This document shows positions 15,950 through 25,020 of a DNA stretch of 64,000 bases, piece after piece. The notes under the pieces were generated by a model. The model was given only the letters and a program-made list of their open reading frames with translations, was not told the origin of the DNA and did not search any database. Both the position numbers and the translations under genes were made by a program. Numbering within the stretch: position 1 is the stretch's first letter; every line of letters begins with the position of its first letter. The stretch is taken from positions 1-64,000 of the forward strand of contig NZ_KB898874.1 of assembly GCF_000377905.1 (NCBI RefSeq), given 5' to 3'. Source of the DNA: Thioalkalivibrio sp. ALMg11 (GTDB taxonomy: Bacteria; Pseudomonadota; Gammaproteobacteria; Ectothiorhodospirales; Ectothiorhodospiraceae).

Positions 15950-18742
15950 TTAACGGTGGGCTGCGGGTTTTTCGTTGCCGGCCTGGCGCAGTACCTGGGC
16001 CTCAAGTTCGGCCAGTGTGTCGGGATGGCCGTACAGGTAGCCCTGAAAGTGGCGGCAGCCGAGGCCGAACAGGAAGGCACGCTGCTGGTCGTTCTCCACA
16101 CCTTCGGCGATGACGTCCAGGTCGAGGGTGTGGGCCAGGTTGACCACCATCTGGGCGATCGCGGCGTCGTTGGGGTCGTCCAGGACATCGCGTACGAAGG
16201 ACTGATCGATCTTCAGCTGAGCGAGGGGCAGTCGCTTGAGGTAGGCGAGAGAGGAGTAGCCGGTCCCGAAGTCGTCCAGGGAGAACTCGATGCCGAAGGT
16301 CCGCAGTTCCTCGATGTGGGCAATGACGGTCTCCACGTTTTCCAGCAGCATGCTCTCGGTCAGCTCGAGCTTCAGGCGGTGCCCCGGGGCGCCGGTGGCC
16401 TCTAGCGTCTCGGCCAGATCGCGCACGAAGTACTTGTGCTGGAATTGGCGCGCGCTGACGTTGACCGACAGGGTGAGGTCCCGAAAGGCGGGCTGGTGCT
16501 TCCAGTCGGCCAGCTGTTCACAGGCCGCGCGCAGAACCTTGCGACCAATCGGGACGATCAGACCGGTCTGTTCGGCCACGGGAATGAACTCGGCGGGCGA
16601 GATCATTCCGCGGGTGGCATGCTTCCAGCGCAGCAGGATTTCGGCCCCGATGACCGCACCCGACGTGTCTACCTGTGGCTGGTAGTGCACGCTGAAGGCA
16701 TCCTGATCCAGGGCGTGACGAAGCTCGCTCTCCAGCTCGAATCGGGCCTCGACGGCGCGGTGCAGCTCGGGGTCGTAGAAACGCACGGTGTTGCGCCCGG
16801 CGTTCTTGGCCCGGTACATGGCGAGGTCCGCCTGCTTGAGGATCTCCTCCACGCCGAGGCTGCGCCCGCTGAACAGCGTGGCGCCGATACTGGGCGTCAC
16901 GTGACGCTTGTGTCCGGCGAGGTCAAACGGGTCGCGCAAGATCTCGATGAGCTTGCGACCCACGGCCTCGGCCTGGGTGGCCGCGCGTGCCGGGTCCGGG
17001 TGCAGATCGTTGAGGATGATGACGAATTCGTCGCCACCGAGGCGGGCGAGGGTGTCTGCCTCGCGCACGGAGTCCAGCATGCGCTTGGCCACCTGACGCA
17101 GCAGGTCGTCGCCGACCGCATGGCCGAGGGTATCGTTGATGTCCTTGAAATTGTCGAGATCGATGAACAGCAGTGCGCCGTGCAAGTGGCTGCGTTCGGT
17201 ATTGGCGAGACTCTGACCCAGCCGGTCGTGCAGCAGGGTCCGATTGGGCAGATGGGTCAGGCCGTCGAAGAAGGCGAGGCGCCGGATCTCGTCCTCGGCC
17301 TCCTTGCGATCGGAGATGTCGGTCATCGTGCCGAAGGTCGCCGTCACCTGGTCGTGGTCATCGAAGCGGGCACTGGCATAGATGCTGACCCAGCGGATGT
17401 CGCCGTCGCGGGTGCGCAGACGGATCTCCTCGGATTGGGAATGGGAGCTGCCCTCGAGGAGGGTTGCGCAGAAGCTATGGGCGTCGTCGTGGTCCTCGGG
17501 GGCTACAAAGTCGCACAGCGGGCGGCCGAGTGTCTCTTCCACGCTGAACCCCGTGAGGGCCTCCCAGGCTGGGTTCAGCAGGGTCCAGTGGCCTTCGGCA
17601 TCGGTACGGAAGATGACCTCGGAGATGTGGTCCACCACGTCGCGGTAGCGGTTCTCGCTTTCCGCCAGTGCATCGGTGGTGCGTCGGTGGGTGGTGATAT
17701 CCAGGGTCAGGCCGCGCAGGCTCTCCCGGCCGTCCGCGTCACGGGCCCAGGAGAGGATGTCTCGCAGCCAGATCCACTGGCCGTCGCGATGGGCGAAGCG
17801 GTAGTCCACCGTGCGCGGGCTGGTCCGGCTCTCGCGGGCGGCGTTCTGCACGCGCGGCAGGTCGGCCGGGTGGATATGCCGGGCGCGCAGCTCGCCCCGG
17901 CCCAGGTTGTGGGCTGGGAAGCCCAGCAGACGGCGGGTGTCGCCGGACACGAACTCCCATTCGTGGGTGCGCGGATCAGCCTCCCACAAGATCGCGTTGG
18001 CGCCGCCGAGCATGGACTCCAGGCGGGCGACTGAGCGGTTCAGTTGTTGGTTCTGCTGTTCCAGGGTTGTTTGGGTGGACCCCAGGTGGGCGGCGACATC
18101 GTTGAAGGTGCGTGCGAGGTCGCCGAACTCGTCGTGCGACCGCACCGGGATGCGGTGGTCCAGGCGGCCGCTCTGCAACGCCTTGCCGCCCTGGTTCAGC
18201 AGGCGCAGGCGGCGAGTAATAACCAGGCTGAAGACCACCGCGGCCAGCATGGACAACACGAGCACGCCTAGCGCCAGCAGGACGTTGCGCTGCAGGAGGG
18301 TGGCGGATAGGGCGTCGATGGCATCGGTGGAATAGCCCACCGCCAGGATCCCAAGCGGTTGCCCGGCCAGATTAATGTCGCGAAGGATTTCGATCTGCCC
18401 GGGCGTGGTGCGAGTGCCGTCCGCGCGTTCCGGGATGCTGTCCGGTGAGATGCCAACCGACGCCATCGGCTGGTCCTGGGCGTCGAGCACCACGGCGTAG
18501 AGGACATGGGAGTCGTCCGCGACGAGCTCGAGCAGGTCCTGCAGCATCGCCGGATCCGCATAGGCGAGCCCGGGGGTCAACGCGCTGGAGAGCAGACGGC
18601 CCTGTTGCTCGGCAAAGCGTTCCAGCATCTGCGACTGGTTCTGCTGCACCTGGGAGATGCCGCTGAACATCAGCGCTGCGACCATCGCGACCTGGATCGC
18701 GACGGTGCCGATGATGATCTGCCAGGCGAAATTCAGACGCAT
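15950..18742 (-). CDS. Membrane PAS-GGDEF-EAL c-di-GMP signalling protein
   Basis: A 930-residue sensor. Order of parts: membrane helix 8-30; periplasmic sensor about 31-155; second helix 158-178; HAMP 180-232; a coiled linker; two PAS domains (about 250-365 and 366-490); GGDEF cyclase domain with the motif intact at 569-573 and an RxxD product-inhibition site (READ) five residues before it; EAL phosphodiesterase domain with EIL at 701-703 and LSLDDFGTGYSSL. Both catalytic domains look intact, so it may make or break c-di-GMP depending on signal. It is likely transcribed alone; repeat element B lies 200 bases upstream of its start. Confidence 0.93.
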   Translation of the reverse strand: MRLNFAWQIIIGTVAIQVAMVAALMFSGISQVQQNQSQMLERFAEQQGRLLSSALTPGLAYADPAMLQDLLELVADDSHVLYAVVLDAQDQPMASVGISPDSIPERADGTRTTPGQIEILRDINLAGQPLGILAVGYSTDAIDALSATLLQRNVLLALGVLVLSMLAAVVFSLVITRRLRLLNQGGKALQSGRLDHRIPVRSHDEFGDLARTFNDVAAHLGSTQTTLEQQNQQLNRSVARLESMLGGANAILWEADPRTHEWEFVSGDTRRLLGFPAHNLGRGELRARHIHPADLPRVQNAARESRTSPRTVDYRFAHRDGQWIWLRDILSWARDADGRESLRGLTLDITTHRRTTDALAESENRYRDVVDHISEVIFRTDAEGHWTLLNPAWEALTGFSVEETLGRPLCDFVAPEDHDDAHSFCATLLEGSSHSQSEEIRLRTRDGDIRWVSIYASARFDDHDQVTATFGTMTDISDRKEAEDEIRRLAFFDGLTHLPNRTLLHDRLGQSLANTERSHLHGALLFIDLDNFKDINDTLGHAVGDDLLRQVAKRMLDSVREADTLARLGGDEFVIILNDLHPDPARAATQAEAVGRKLIEILRDPFDLAGHKRHVTPSIGATLFSGRSLGVEEILKQADLAMYRAKNAGRNTVRFYDPELHRAVEARFELESELRHALDQDAFSVHYQPQVDTSGAVIGAEILLRWKHATRGMISPAEFIPVAEQTGLIVPIGRKVLRAACEQLADWKHQPAFRDLTLSVNVSARQFQHKYFVRDLAETLEATGAPGHRLKLELTESMLLENVETVIAHIEELRTFGIEFSLDDFGTGYSSLAYLKRLPLAQLKIDQSFVRDVLDDPNDAAIAQMVVNLAHTLDLDVIAEGVENDQQRAFLFGLGCRHFQGYLYGHPDTLAELEAQVLRQAGNEKPAAHR

Positions 18743-18946
18743 GCGCGGGGCGCCGGCGCCTGTGGGGCGATGCAGGCGGAGATTGGGCCAGAGCTGGTTG
18801 GAGCCGGGCCGGGAAGGGGCATCGACGGAATCCGGGTTGCGTGCGCGCCAGAGTCACCGCGTGGTGCGGTAATTGATGTGATCCTGATTATTTTAACGGT
18901 ACTGGACGGCGGATGTCTGTTCCGCTTTGAATTTCGGGGAAGGCTA
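18743..18946. other. Intergenic region upstream of the PAS-GGDEF-EAL gene
   Basis: About 200 bases between the start of the minus-strand sensor gene and repeat element B. No open frame with coding character, RNA gene or clear promoter is seen. Confidence 0.5.
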
Positions 18947-19171
18947 GGGAAACACATGATTAATGTACACGTTCGCGTTGGTGCCCCAGGTTTTCCGAGA
19001 CAAGGCGCGGTCCGCAGCCGGTAGTGGTTCTACCGGCAAGGGGCGCAACGCAGGATCGGGGAACCTGGGGCACCAACCCCACAAACCATTGAATGCAGGG
19101 GCTCGGCCACTTTTGCGCGCGCACGGCGTTGCGGCTCCCTTGTGCAGAATGACTGCACGGCAGTCACCGCG
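18947..19171. repeat. MITE-like structured element, copy B (truncated, about 225 bp)
   Basis: Begins with the family terminus GGGAAACAC(A)TGATTAATG, with one extra A relative to copies A and C. It then carries the CCCCAGGTT palindrome, the hairpin GCCGGTAG-tggtt-CTACCGGC and the ACTGCACGGCAGT arm, in the same orientation as copy C. Identity stops at about 19171, so the right arm closure and right terminal repeat (roughly 60 bp) are missing; the end of the PhnD-like gene follows 30 bases on. Confidence 0.85.
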
Positions 19172-19200
19172 GCGGGCGTGATCGGTGCTACTGGCTGGAC

Positions 19201-20166
19201 TTACGGGGTCGACTTCTCGGCCGGGATGGGGGGCTGGAGATCGAATTTGGTTTCCAGGTCCTCCAGGGCACCCTGAAATGGCTCGTACTCGGCGGCATGT
19301 GCCTCGATGAATCCGCGGTGCCGGATATGCCTCAGGAGTGCTGTGCCGGACGGGCTCTCCTGCAGAGTGGTCAGATGATGGTGCAGCCGAGGCGTATGGC
19401 CATCCAGCCGTTTGTGTACCAGGAGGGTAAGTCCCGGGAACCGTTCGGATTGGGCGAGGATACGTACCAGGCTTCCGTCGCCCAGTGACAGGTGCCGTTC
19501 GTGGTGTTCCCCCGCATCCGGGCGTGCCGGCAATACGTTGCCCTCGATGATCATGACCAGGGCATCGGCGATTCCGCGCTGGAATGCGACCACTGCCGCG
19601 TTGTTGTGATGATAGTGCAGGTACCTGGGCGGGCCGGGTAGGTCGGGCCAGTCCCGGGAGTCAGTCAGGCTGCGTGCGAGGGTTGCCGCGTGGCTTTCCT
19701 TGTACGGGACTGCGAGGGATCGGCCTGCGAGGCCGGCAAGCGTATCGATGACACCCCCGGGCCGAACCAGGAGGACCATGGCCAGCTCTTCCTCGCTGCG
19801 TGCCAGTAAGCGGTAGGGCCCGTTTCCCGTCAGCAGTGGCACGACATGCGGTGCCACGAGGATCAGGTCGTAGCGGCCCTCTCGGCTGCGAGCGAGGAGC
19901 GTCGGCAGGTCGCGCGCGGATTCGAGCCGTACCGGCTGGCCGAACTCGGTTCCGAGCCAGTCGCGCAGGGGTGCGTAGCGTTTGAACAGCGCTGGCGGGC
20001 TGGCAAATGGCTGAATCCCGAAGGTGAGTGGGGCTTGTGCCTGAGCCGGGGCGCTCCCAATCCAGAGCAGGATGGCGAATGCCAGCCAGACGAGTGCCGG
20101 TCGCCGCCGGGGCTGGCCGATGGGCTTGCATGACGCGTTTGCAGCAGGCATGACCGTCGTGGACAT
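19201..20166 (-). CDS. PhnD-like periplasmic substrate-binding protein
   Basis: A 321-residue protein resembling the phosphate/phosphonate-binding (PhnD) family. It has an N-terminal signal peptide with a basic stretch and the hydrophobic core ALVWLAFAILLWIG, with likely cleavage after APAQA. It then reads LTFGIQPFASPPALFKRYAPLRDWL, the usual start of the first lobe, and APHVVPLL, VPYKESHA later. No transporter permease or ATPase is adjacent, and no kinase or cyclase domain is attached. Such orphan PhnD-like proteins are often sensory; the ligand here is unknown. Divergent from the stator pair. Confidence 0.8.
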   Translation of the reverse strand: MSTTVMPAANASCKPIGQPRRRPALVWLAFAILLWIGSAPAQAQAPLTFGIQPFASPPALFKRYAPLRDWLGTEFGQPVRLESARDLPTLLARSREGRYDLILVAPHVVPLLTGNGPYRLLARSEEELAMVLLVRPGGVIDTLAGLAGRSLAVPYKESHAATLARSLTDSRDWPDLPGPPRYLHYHHNNAAVVAFQRGIADALVMIIEGNVLPARPDAGEHHERHLSLGDGSLVRILAQSERFPGLTLLVHKRLDGHTPRLHHHLTTLQESPSGTALLRHIRHRGFIEAHAAEYEPFQGALEDLETKFDLQPPIPAEKSTP

Positions 20167-20452
20167 GGAGCCACCGTCTATTGGGCTTCACTAGGTATGA
20201 CGGGTCAGGCGCGCTATTTCGTCCCGTTCAGGGTCGTCAAATAATGGACGATTGAGCCTTTGTTGCGGTTGCCGTTCGGCACTCAGGTGTCGGGAATCCG
20301 TCTTTGTCATGCGCGTGCGTCCGGTGCTGTTGCGCGTGACAGCGGTGTTCCGCCTGTCTTTGGCGGGTCTGGCGTTGTTTTTGCATGCATCCGGTCCTTA
20401 CGAATCGCACGACCGCGCGGGCGCTACAGGCGCCGCGGTACGGAGGAAGGAC

Positions 20453-21508
20453 ATGACCGGAATTTTCGATCGGGTCGCCGAGGCGCTGCTGGCCACGTTG
20501 CAGGGGCTCAGCCCATTAACGGTGATTGGCCTGTTCGCGCTGTTGCTGTTTGGGCTGTTCCTGGCGGCCTTGATGGCGACGGCCTTGCGCCGCGCCGAGG
20601 CCTTGCAGGGGGCGGCGCCCGCGCTGCTGACCACCCTGGGCATCCTCGGCACCTTCCTCGGGGTCGCCATTGGACTGCTGGATTTTGACGCCGGAAGGGT
20701 GGAGGCCAGTATCCCGGCCCTGCTGGAGGGGCTCAAGCTGGCCTTCGTGACCAGTATCGTGGGCATCTTGCTGGCGGCGGTGTTGCGGATGGTGCAGGTG
20801 ATGGCACCTGCACCGGCGGCATCCCCCGAACCGGTTGCGGAGGGTGCGTTGGATGCACCATTGGATAGCGCGCACCTGGCGGCACAACAACGGGATGCCT
20901 CGCTGGCCGTAGTGGAGGCGGTGCGGGCCCTCGATCAGCGCCTGGATGCCCGGCTGGAGCAACAGCACCGCGAATTGACCGGCGCCCTCGATGGCATGGC
21001 CGAGCGCATCACGGAGATGAGCAGCGGGCACCTGGTAGAGGCCCTGGAGCGGGTGATCCACGATTTCAACGATCGCCTGGGTGAACAGTTCGGCGAGAAC
21101 TTCCGTCGTCTGGACGACTCGGTCGCCCGCCTGGTGGAGTGGCAGGATCAGTATCGCGAGCAGATGGACACCCTGCATCGGGCCTTCGACCAGGCCCGGG
21201 CCGGGGTGGAACAGACCGAACAGACCCTGGAACGCATGACCGGGCAGGCCCTGCAGATCACCCGTCACGTGGAGGATCAGGAATCGACGCTCTCCAGCCT
21301 GCGTCGCGAGACGGTGGAACTGGAGGCCTTGCTGGGGAGCATCGCGGCCCTGCGGGATCGTGCCACCGAGGCCTTCCCGGCGATGGACGCACGGCTGGAG
21401 GCGATGCTCGAGAGCATCGAGAATGCCGTCCAGGCGGGGCTCGCGGCGGAGACGCGCTGGGGTGGGGAACGCTCCGCCGCCATCGGCTTCGCGGGCGGGC
21501 GTAACTGA
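20453..21508 (+). CDS. MotA/TolQ/ExbB-type (ZorA-like) proton channel protein
   Basis: A 351-residue inner-membrane protein with three predicted helices: about 22-44 (TVIGLFALLLFGLFLAALMA), 58-77 (LLTTLGILGTFLGVAIGLL) and 92-118 (EGLKLAFVTSIVGILLAAVL). The LGILGTFLG and GLKLAFVTS segments are those of MotA/ExbB stators, closest in pattern to ZorA of the Zorya anti-phage system. Residues about 150-335 form a long heptad-rich coiled coil in the cytoplasm; typical ZorA tails are much longer. ATG 20453 follows GGAGGAAGG; the frame is open to 20252 but that part has no ribosome site or conservation. Overlaps the next gene by one base. No Zorya nuclease or helicase gene is nearby. Confidence 0.85.
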   Translation: MTGIFDRVAEALLATLQGLSPLTVIGLFALLLFGLFLAALMATALRRAEALQGAAPALLTTLGILGTFLGVAIGLLDFDAGRVEASIPALLEGLKLAFVTSIVGILLAAVLRMVQVMAPAPAASPEPVAEGALDAPLDSAHLAAQQRDASLAVVEAVRALDQRLDARLEQQHRELTGALDGMAERITEMSSGHLVEALERVIHDFNDRLGEQFGENFRRLDDSVARLVEWQDQYREQMDTLHRAFDQARAGVEQTEQTLERMTGQALQITRHVEDQESTLSSLRRETVELEALLGSIAALRDRATEAFPAMDARLEAMLESIENAVQAGLAAETRWGGERSAAIGFAGGRN

Positions 21509-22275
21509 TGTTTTCCTGGTTGGCGAGGCGCCGTCGGCGGCAAGGCGTGGCCGTCGGAAACGAGGCCGACCAGGGCTCGCACTGGCTGGCAGTGGCGGAC
21601 CTGATGGCCGCGCTGATGATGATCTTCCTGTTCCTCGCGCTGCTGCACATGGTGCAGGTGGAGCGCGAGAGTGCCGCGCATACCGAGGTGCGCAACGAGG
21701 CGGCGGCACTGCGCGCGGCCATCTACTCGGTGCTGGAGGAGGAATTTCGCGAGGACCTGCCGCGCTGGAATGCGGAACTGGACCGCGACAGCCTGACCCT
21801 GCGCTTTCGCGAGCCGGAGGTCCTGTTCGAGCGCAGTTCGGCCCGTATCCGGCCGCGTTTCGAGGCTATTCTCGAGGACTTTATGCCGCGTTACGCGGAA
21901 CAGCTGCGCCCGTTCGCCGGGGTGATTCGGGAGGTGCGGATCGAGGGCCACACCTCCAGCGAGTGGGCCGGCAGCGACGATGCGCTGGAGGCCTATTTCG
22001 GAAATATGGACCTCAGTCAGCGGCGCACGCGCGCGGTGCTGGAATATGCCTATCAGTTGGAGCCCCTGCAGGAGGCGGACTGGTTCCGCTCGCGGGTCGC
22101 GGCCGTGGGGCTGTCCTCTTCACGCCGGGTGCTGGACGAGCGCGGCGAGGAGGATCGCCGGGCATCCCGCCGGGTCGAGTTCAGTGTCCTGACCGATTTC
22201 GAGGCGCGCCTGCTGGGCGCAGGGACGCCATCGGACGAGCCAGAGCCCCGGCCTCTGGAGGCGCGTGTCCGCTGA
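21508..22275 (+). CDS. MotB/OmpA-type (ZorB-like) stator partner
   Basis: A 255-residue protein: basic cytoplasmic N terminus (RRRRRQ), one membrane helix about 26-47 (LAVADLMAALMMIFLFLALL) carrying Asp31 in the position of the proton-carrying Asp of MotB/ZorB, a short coiled stretch, and a C-terminal OmpA/MotB-like peptidoglycan-binding domain (IEGHTSSEW, LSQRRTRAVLEY, SRRVEF). It overlaps the upstream channel gene by one base, so both are made together as a membrane motor unit anchored to the cell wall. The partner driven by this motor is not encoded in the window. The C-terminal end faces the convergent glnD gene 11 bases away. Confidence 0.87.
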   Translation: MFSWLARRRRRQGVAVGNEADQGSHWLAVADLMAALMMIFLFLALLHMVQVERESAAHTEVRNEAAALRAAIYSVLEEEFREDLPRWNAELDRDSLTLRFREPEVLFERSSARIRPRFEAILEDFMPRYAEQLRPFAGVIREVRIEGHTSSEWAGSDDALEAYFGNMDLSQRRTRAVLEYAYQLEPLQEADWFRSRVAAVGLSSSRRVLDERGEEDRRASRRVEFSVLTDFEARLLGAGTPSDEPEPRPLEARVR

Positions 22276-22286
22276 TCCGATTGCTG

Positions 22287-24962
22287 TCAGATGGTGCCGA
22301 GCAGGGCCTTGCGCAGGCGGGCCTGGTGCTCGGCATCGAGCGCCGCGTGGCCGGGTTGGCTGAGGAGGAAACTGTCCTCGACCTGTTCCCCGGCCGTGGC
22401 GATGCGCGCGGTACGCACGTCGATTCCCTGCTCGGCAAGGACATGACCGATGGTCGACAGCAGGCCTGGCCGATCCAGGGCTCGCAGTCGCATACGCGTT
22501 GCCTGGCCGCCCGCGGCGGGTTCGAATTCGATCTGCGTATCCACGTCGAAGTGCTTGAGGCGTCGCGGCAGTTGCCGTGACGCCGGATTGGGGATGGTCC
22601 CTTCGCGTCCGAGTTCACGTTCGAGGCTCTGGCGGATCTCCTCGGAGCGATAGCCTGCATCCACGGTCTGGCCACCGCCGCTTTCGAGAACCAGAAAGGT
22701 ATCCAGGGTGCGGCCGCCTGCGGTCGTGATGATCCGTGCGTCCACGATGTCCAGTCCCAACTGGGTCAGCGCGCTGGTGATGCGCGCGAAAATCTGCGGA
22801 TGGTCGTTGGCGTAGACGAAGATCTCCGTGCTGCCGCGCGAGGTCTTCGGGCGCACCAGGATCAGGGGAAGGGCGTCCGGGGACAGTGGGAGCAGGGCCC
22901 GGCCGTGCCAGGCGATCTCGTCGGCGGAATGGCGCAGGAAGTATTCGTCGTCCAGTTCGTCCCACAGATTCCGGGCCTGATCGGTATCGAAGCCTTGTTG
23001 TTCGATTAACGCGAGCGCCTCGGTGCGGGTTTGCCGGATCTGTTCGTCCATGTCCGGCGGGGTGTCCAGGCCCCGGTCCAGGACGTTGCGGGTGGCGTGA
23101 TAAAGGGTTTGGAGCAGGGAGTCCTTCCAGCTGTTCCACAGCTCCGGATTGGTTCCGCGGATGTCGGCAATGGTCAGCAGATAGAGAAAGTCCAGGCGTT
23201 CGCGGGTGACCACCTCGCGGGCGAAGCCCATGACGACCTCGGGGTCGGAGATGTCCTTGCGCTGGGCGGTCAGCGACATCAGCAGGTGGGAACGCACCAG
23301 CCAGGCGACCAGGCCGCCATCCACGTCCGAGAGGCCGTGATGCTGGCAGAAGTGCAGGGCGTCGTGCGCCCCCAGCTCGGAGTGATCGCCCCCGCGGCCC
23401 TTGGCGATGTCATGAAACAGGGCGGCCAGCACCAGGCGTTCGGGCCGCTCCAGTTCGGAGTGGAGCTGGTGAGCCAGTGGCTGTTCGTGAGCGAACTCGG
23501 GCAGCGCCAGGCGGCGCGCGTTGCGGATCACGTTCAGGGTGTGTTCGTCCACCGTGTAGGCATGGAACAGGTCGTACTGCATGCGTCCGATGATGCGCCC
23601 GAAGGCCGGCAGGTAGTTGCCCAGCACGCCGTAGCGGTTCATGCGGCGCAGCTGGCTGGTGATGCCGCGCGGGGCGCGCAAGATATCCATGAACAGCTCG
23701 CGGCACAGCGGATTGCGGCGAAAGTGACCGTCGATCAGGTGGCGATGCGCCCGGATCAGGCGGATGGTGGACGCGCGAATGCCCTGGATTTCCGGGTGTT
23801 CCTGGAGCAGGCGAAAGACCTCCAGCAATGCCGGTGGATAGATCATGAAGACCTGGTCATGGGCGGCCTCGAGGTAGCCACCACGGACCTGAAAGCGTTG
23901 GTGGATGCGCACGGGGTCCTGCAGGGCTTCCGGATCGTCGAGGATGGCTTCGTTGAAGTGTTGCAGTAGCAGTTCGTTGAGGCGCTCCAGATCGTTGATG
24001 GTGCGGAAGTAACGCTGCATGAACTGCTCGACCGCCCGGTTGTGGTTCTGGTCGACGAAGCCGAAGGTGTTGGCGAGCTGGCGCTGCAGGTCGAACAGCA
24101 GCCGGTCCTCGCGGCGGCCGGCGAGCATGTGCAGGGCAAAGCGTACGCGCCAGAGGAAGTTCTGACCCTCCATCATCTCGCGGAACTCGCCCTCGCGCAG
24201 GAACCCCAGTGACACCAGCTCCTCGATGCGTTCGGCGCCGTAGTGACGCTTGGTGACCCAGCCGATCATCTGGATGTCCCGCAGGCCGCCAGGGCCTTCC
24301 TTGACGTTCGGCTCCAGGCGGTAAGCGGTCTCGCCGAAGCGGCGGTGGCGGGCCTGTTGTTCGGCCAGCTTGGCGGCGTAGAAACTGCGTGAGTCCCAGA
24401 TGCGGTCGGGCTCGATGGCGCCGCGGAAGTCGTTGAACAGGCTGAGATGGCCGGCCAGGTAACGGGCTTCGATCAGGTTGGTCGCGACGGTGATGTCGTC
24501 GCGCGCCTCGCGGGTGCAGTCGTCGATACTGCGCACGCTGTGCCCGACCTCGATGCCGATGTCCCAGAGGAAGGTGACGAAGTTGCTGATCCGGTCGAAG
24601 CAGGCACGGTCATGCTCGCCCTCGAGGATGATCTGGATGTCGATATCCGAGGCCGGGTGCAGCTCGCCGCGGCCGTAGCCGCCGACCGCGATCAGGCACA
24701 GCTGATCGTCATCCGCGAGGCCCTTCTGGGCCCAGATCAGCTTGAGCAGTTCGTCGATGCGCCGGGCGTGGCCATGGATCAGATCGGCGATCGGCATGCC
24801 GTCGCGGAAACCCTGGTATTGCTGCTCCAGGATGGCGCGGCGCCGGTCCCGGAACAGCGCGATGTTCCCCGGGTTGCGGCTGAGGCGCTGGTAGTCCTCG
24901 CCCCAGTCCGGGGTGAAGGCCGGGGTATCGAGTTCGCCGGGGGTGCTTCCCGCAGGATTCAT
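22287..24962 (-). CDS. glnD: [Protein-PII] uridylyltransferase / uridylyl-removing enzyme
   Basis: An 891-residue nitrogen sensor that uridylylates PII proteins when glutamine is low and removes UMP when it is high. Domains in order: nucleotidyltransferase with VGGYGRGELHPASDIDIQI (about residues 90-110), GlnE-type linker, HD hydrolase domain with LAALFHDIAKGRGGDHSELG, and two C-terminal ACT domains (FARITSALTQLGLDIVDARI and GLLSTIGHVLAEQGIDV) that bind glutamine. All catalytic motifs are intact and length is normal. GGAG precedes the ATG. It stands head to tail behind map, as in many gammaproteobacteria. Confidence 0.97.
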   Translation of the reverse strand: MNPAGSTPGELDTPAFTPDWGEDYQRLSRNPGNIALFRDRRRAILEQQYQGFRDGMPIADLIHGHARRIDELLKLIWAQKGLADDDQLCLIAVGGYGRGELHPASDIDIQIILEGEHDRACFDRISNFVTFLWDIGIEVGHSVRSIDDCTREARDDITVATNLIEARYLAGHLSLFNDFRGAIEPDRIWDSRSFYAAKLAEQQARHRRFGETAYRLEPNVKEGPGGLRDIQMIGWVTKRHYGAERIEELVSLGFLREGEFREMMEGQNFLWRVRFALHMLAGRREDRLLFDLQRQLANTFGFVDQNHNRAVEQFMQRYFRTINDLERLNELLLQHFNEAILDDPEALQDPVRIHQRFQVRGGYLEAAHDQVFMIYPPALLEVFRLLQEHPEIQGIRASTIRLIRAHRHLIDGHFRRNPLCRELFMDILRAPRGITSQLRRMNRYGVLGNYLPAFGRIIGRMQYDLFHAYTVDEHTLNVIRNARRLALPEFAHEQPLAHQLHSELERPERLVLAALFHDIAKGRGGDHSELGAHDALHFCQHHGLSDVDGGLVAWLVRSHLLMSLTAQRKDISDPEVVMGFAREVVTRERLDFLYLLTIADIRGTNPELWNSWKDSLLQTLYHATRNVLDRGLDTPPDMDEQIRQTRTEALALIEQQGFDTDQARNLWDELDDEYFLRHSADEIAWHGRALLPLSPDALPLILVRPKTSRGSTEIFVYANDHPQIFARITSALTQLGLDIVDARIITTAGGRTLDTFLVLESGGGQTVDAGYRSEEIRQSLERELGREGTIPNPASRQLPRRLKHFDVDTQIEFEPAAGGQATRMRLRALDRPGLLSTIGHVLAEQGIDVRTARIATAGEQVEDSFLLSQPGHAALDAEHQARLRKALLGTI

Positions 24963-25020
24963 TGGGGCTCCGTGGAATGGGCAGTTCGAATCGGCGGGGA
25001 ACGGACGTGATGGCCTTCGA

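Noticed and set aside
18947-19171. Small coding frames inside the MITE-like elements
   Set aside because: Frames of 70-120 codons in the three copies differ by indels and are not preserved between copies, so they are not genes.
20252-20452. Upstream extension of the ZorA-like gene with a hydrophobic stretch
   Set aside because: The ATG at 20453 has a near-perfect ribosome site and the channel fold starts there; the upstream part is unconserved in appearance.
20453-22275. Complete Zorya defence system
   Set aside because: No ZorC, ZorD or ZorE candidate is present; the flanking genes are glnD and a PhnD-like protein.
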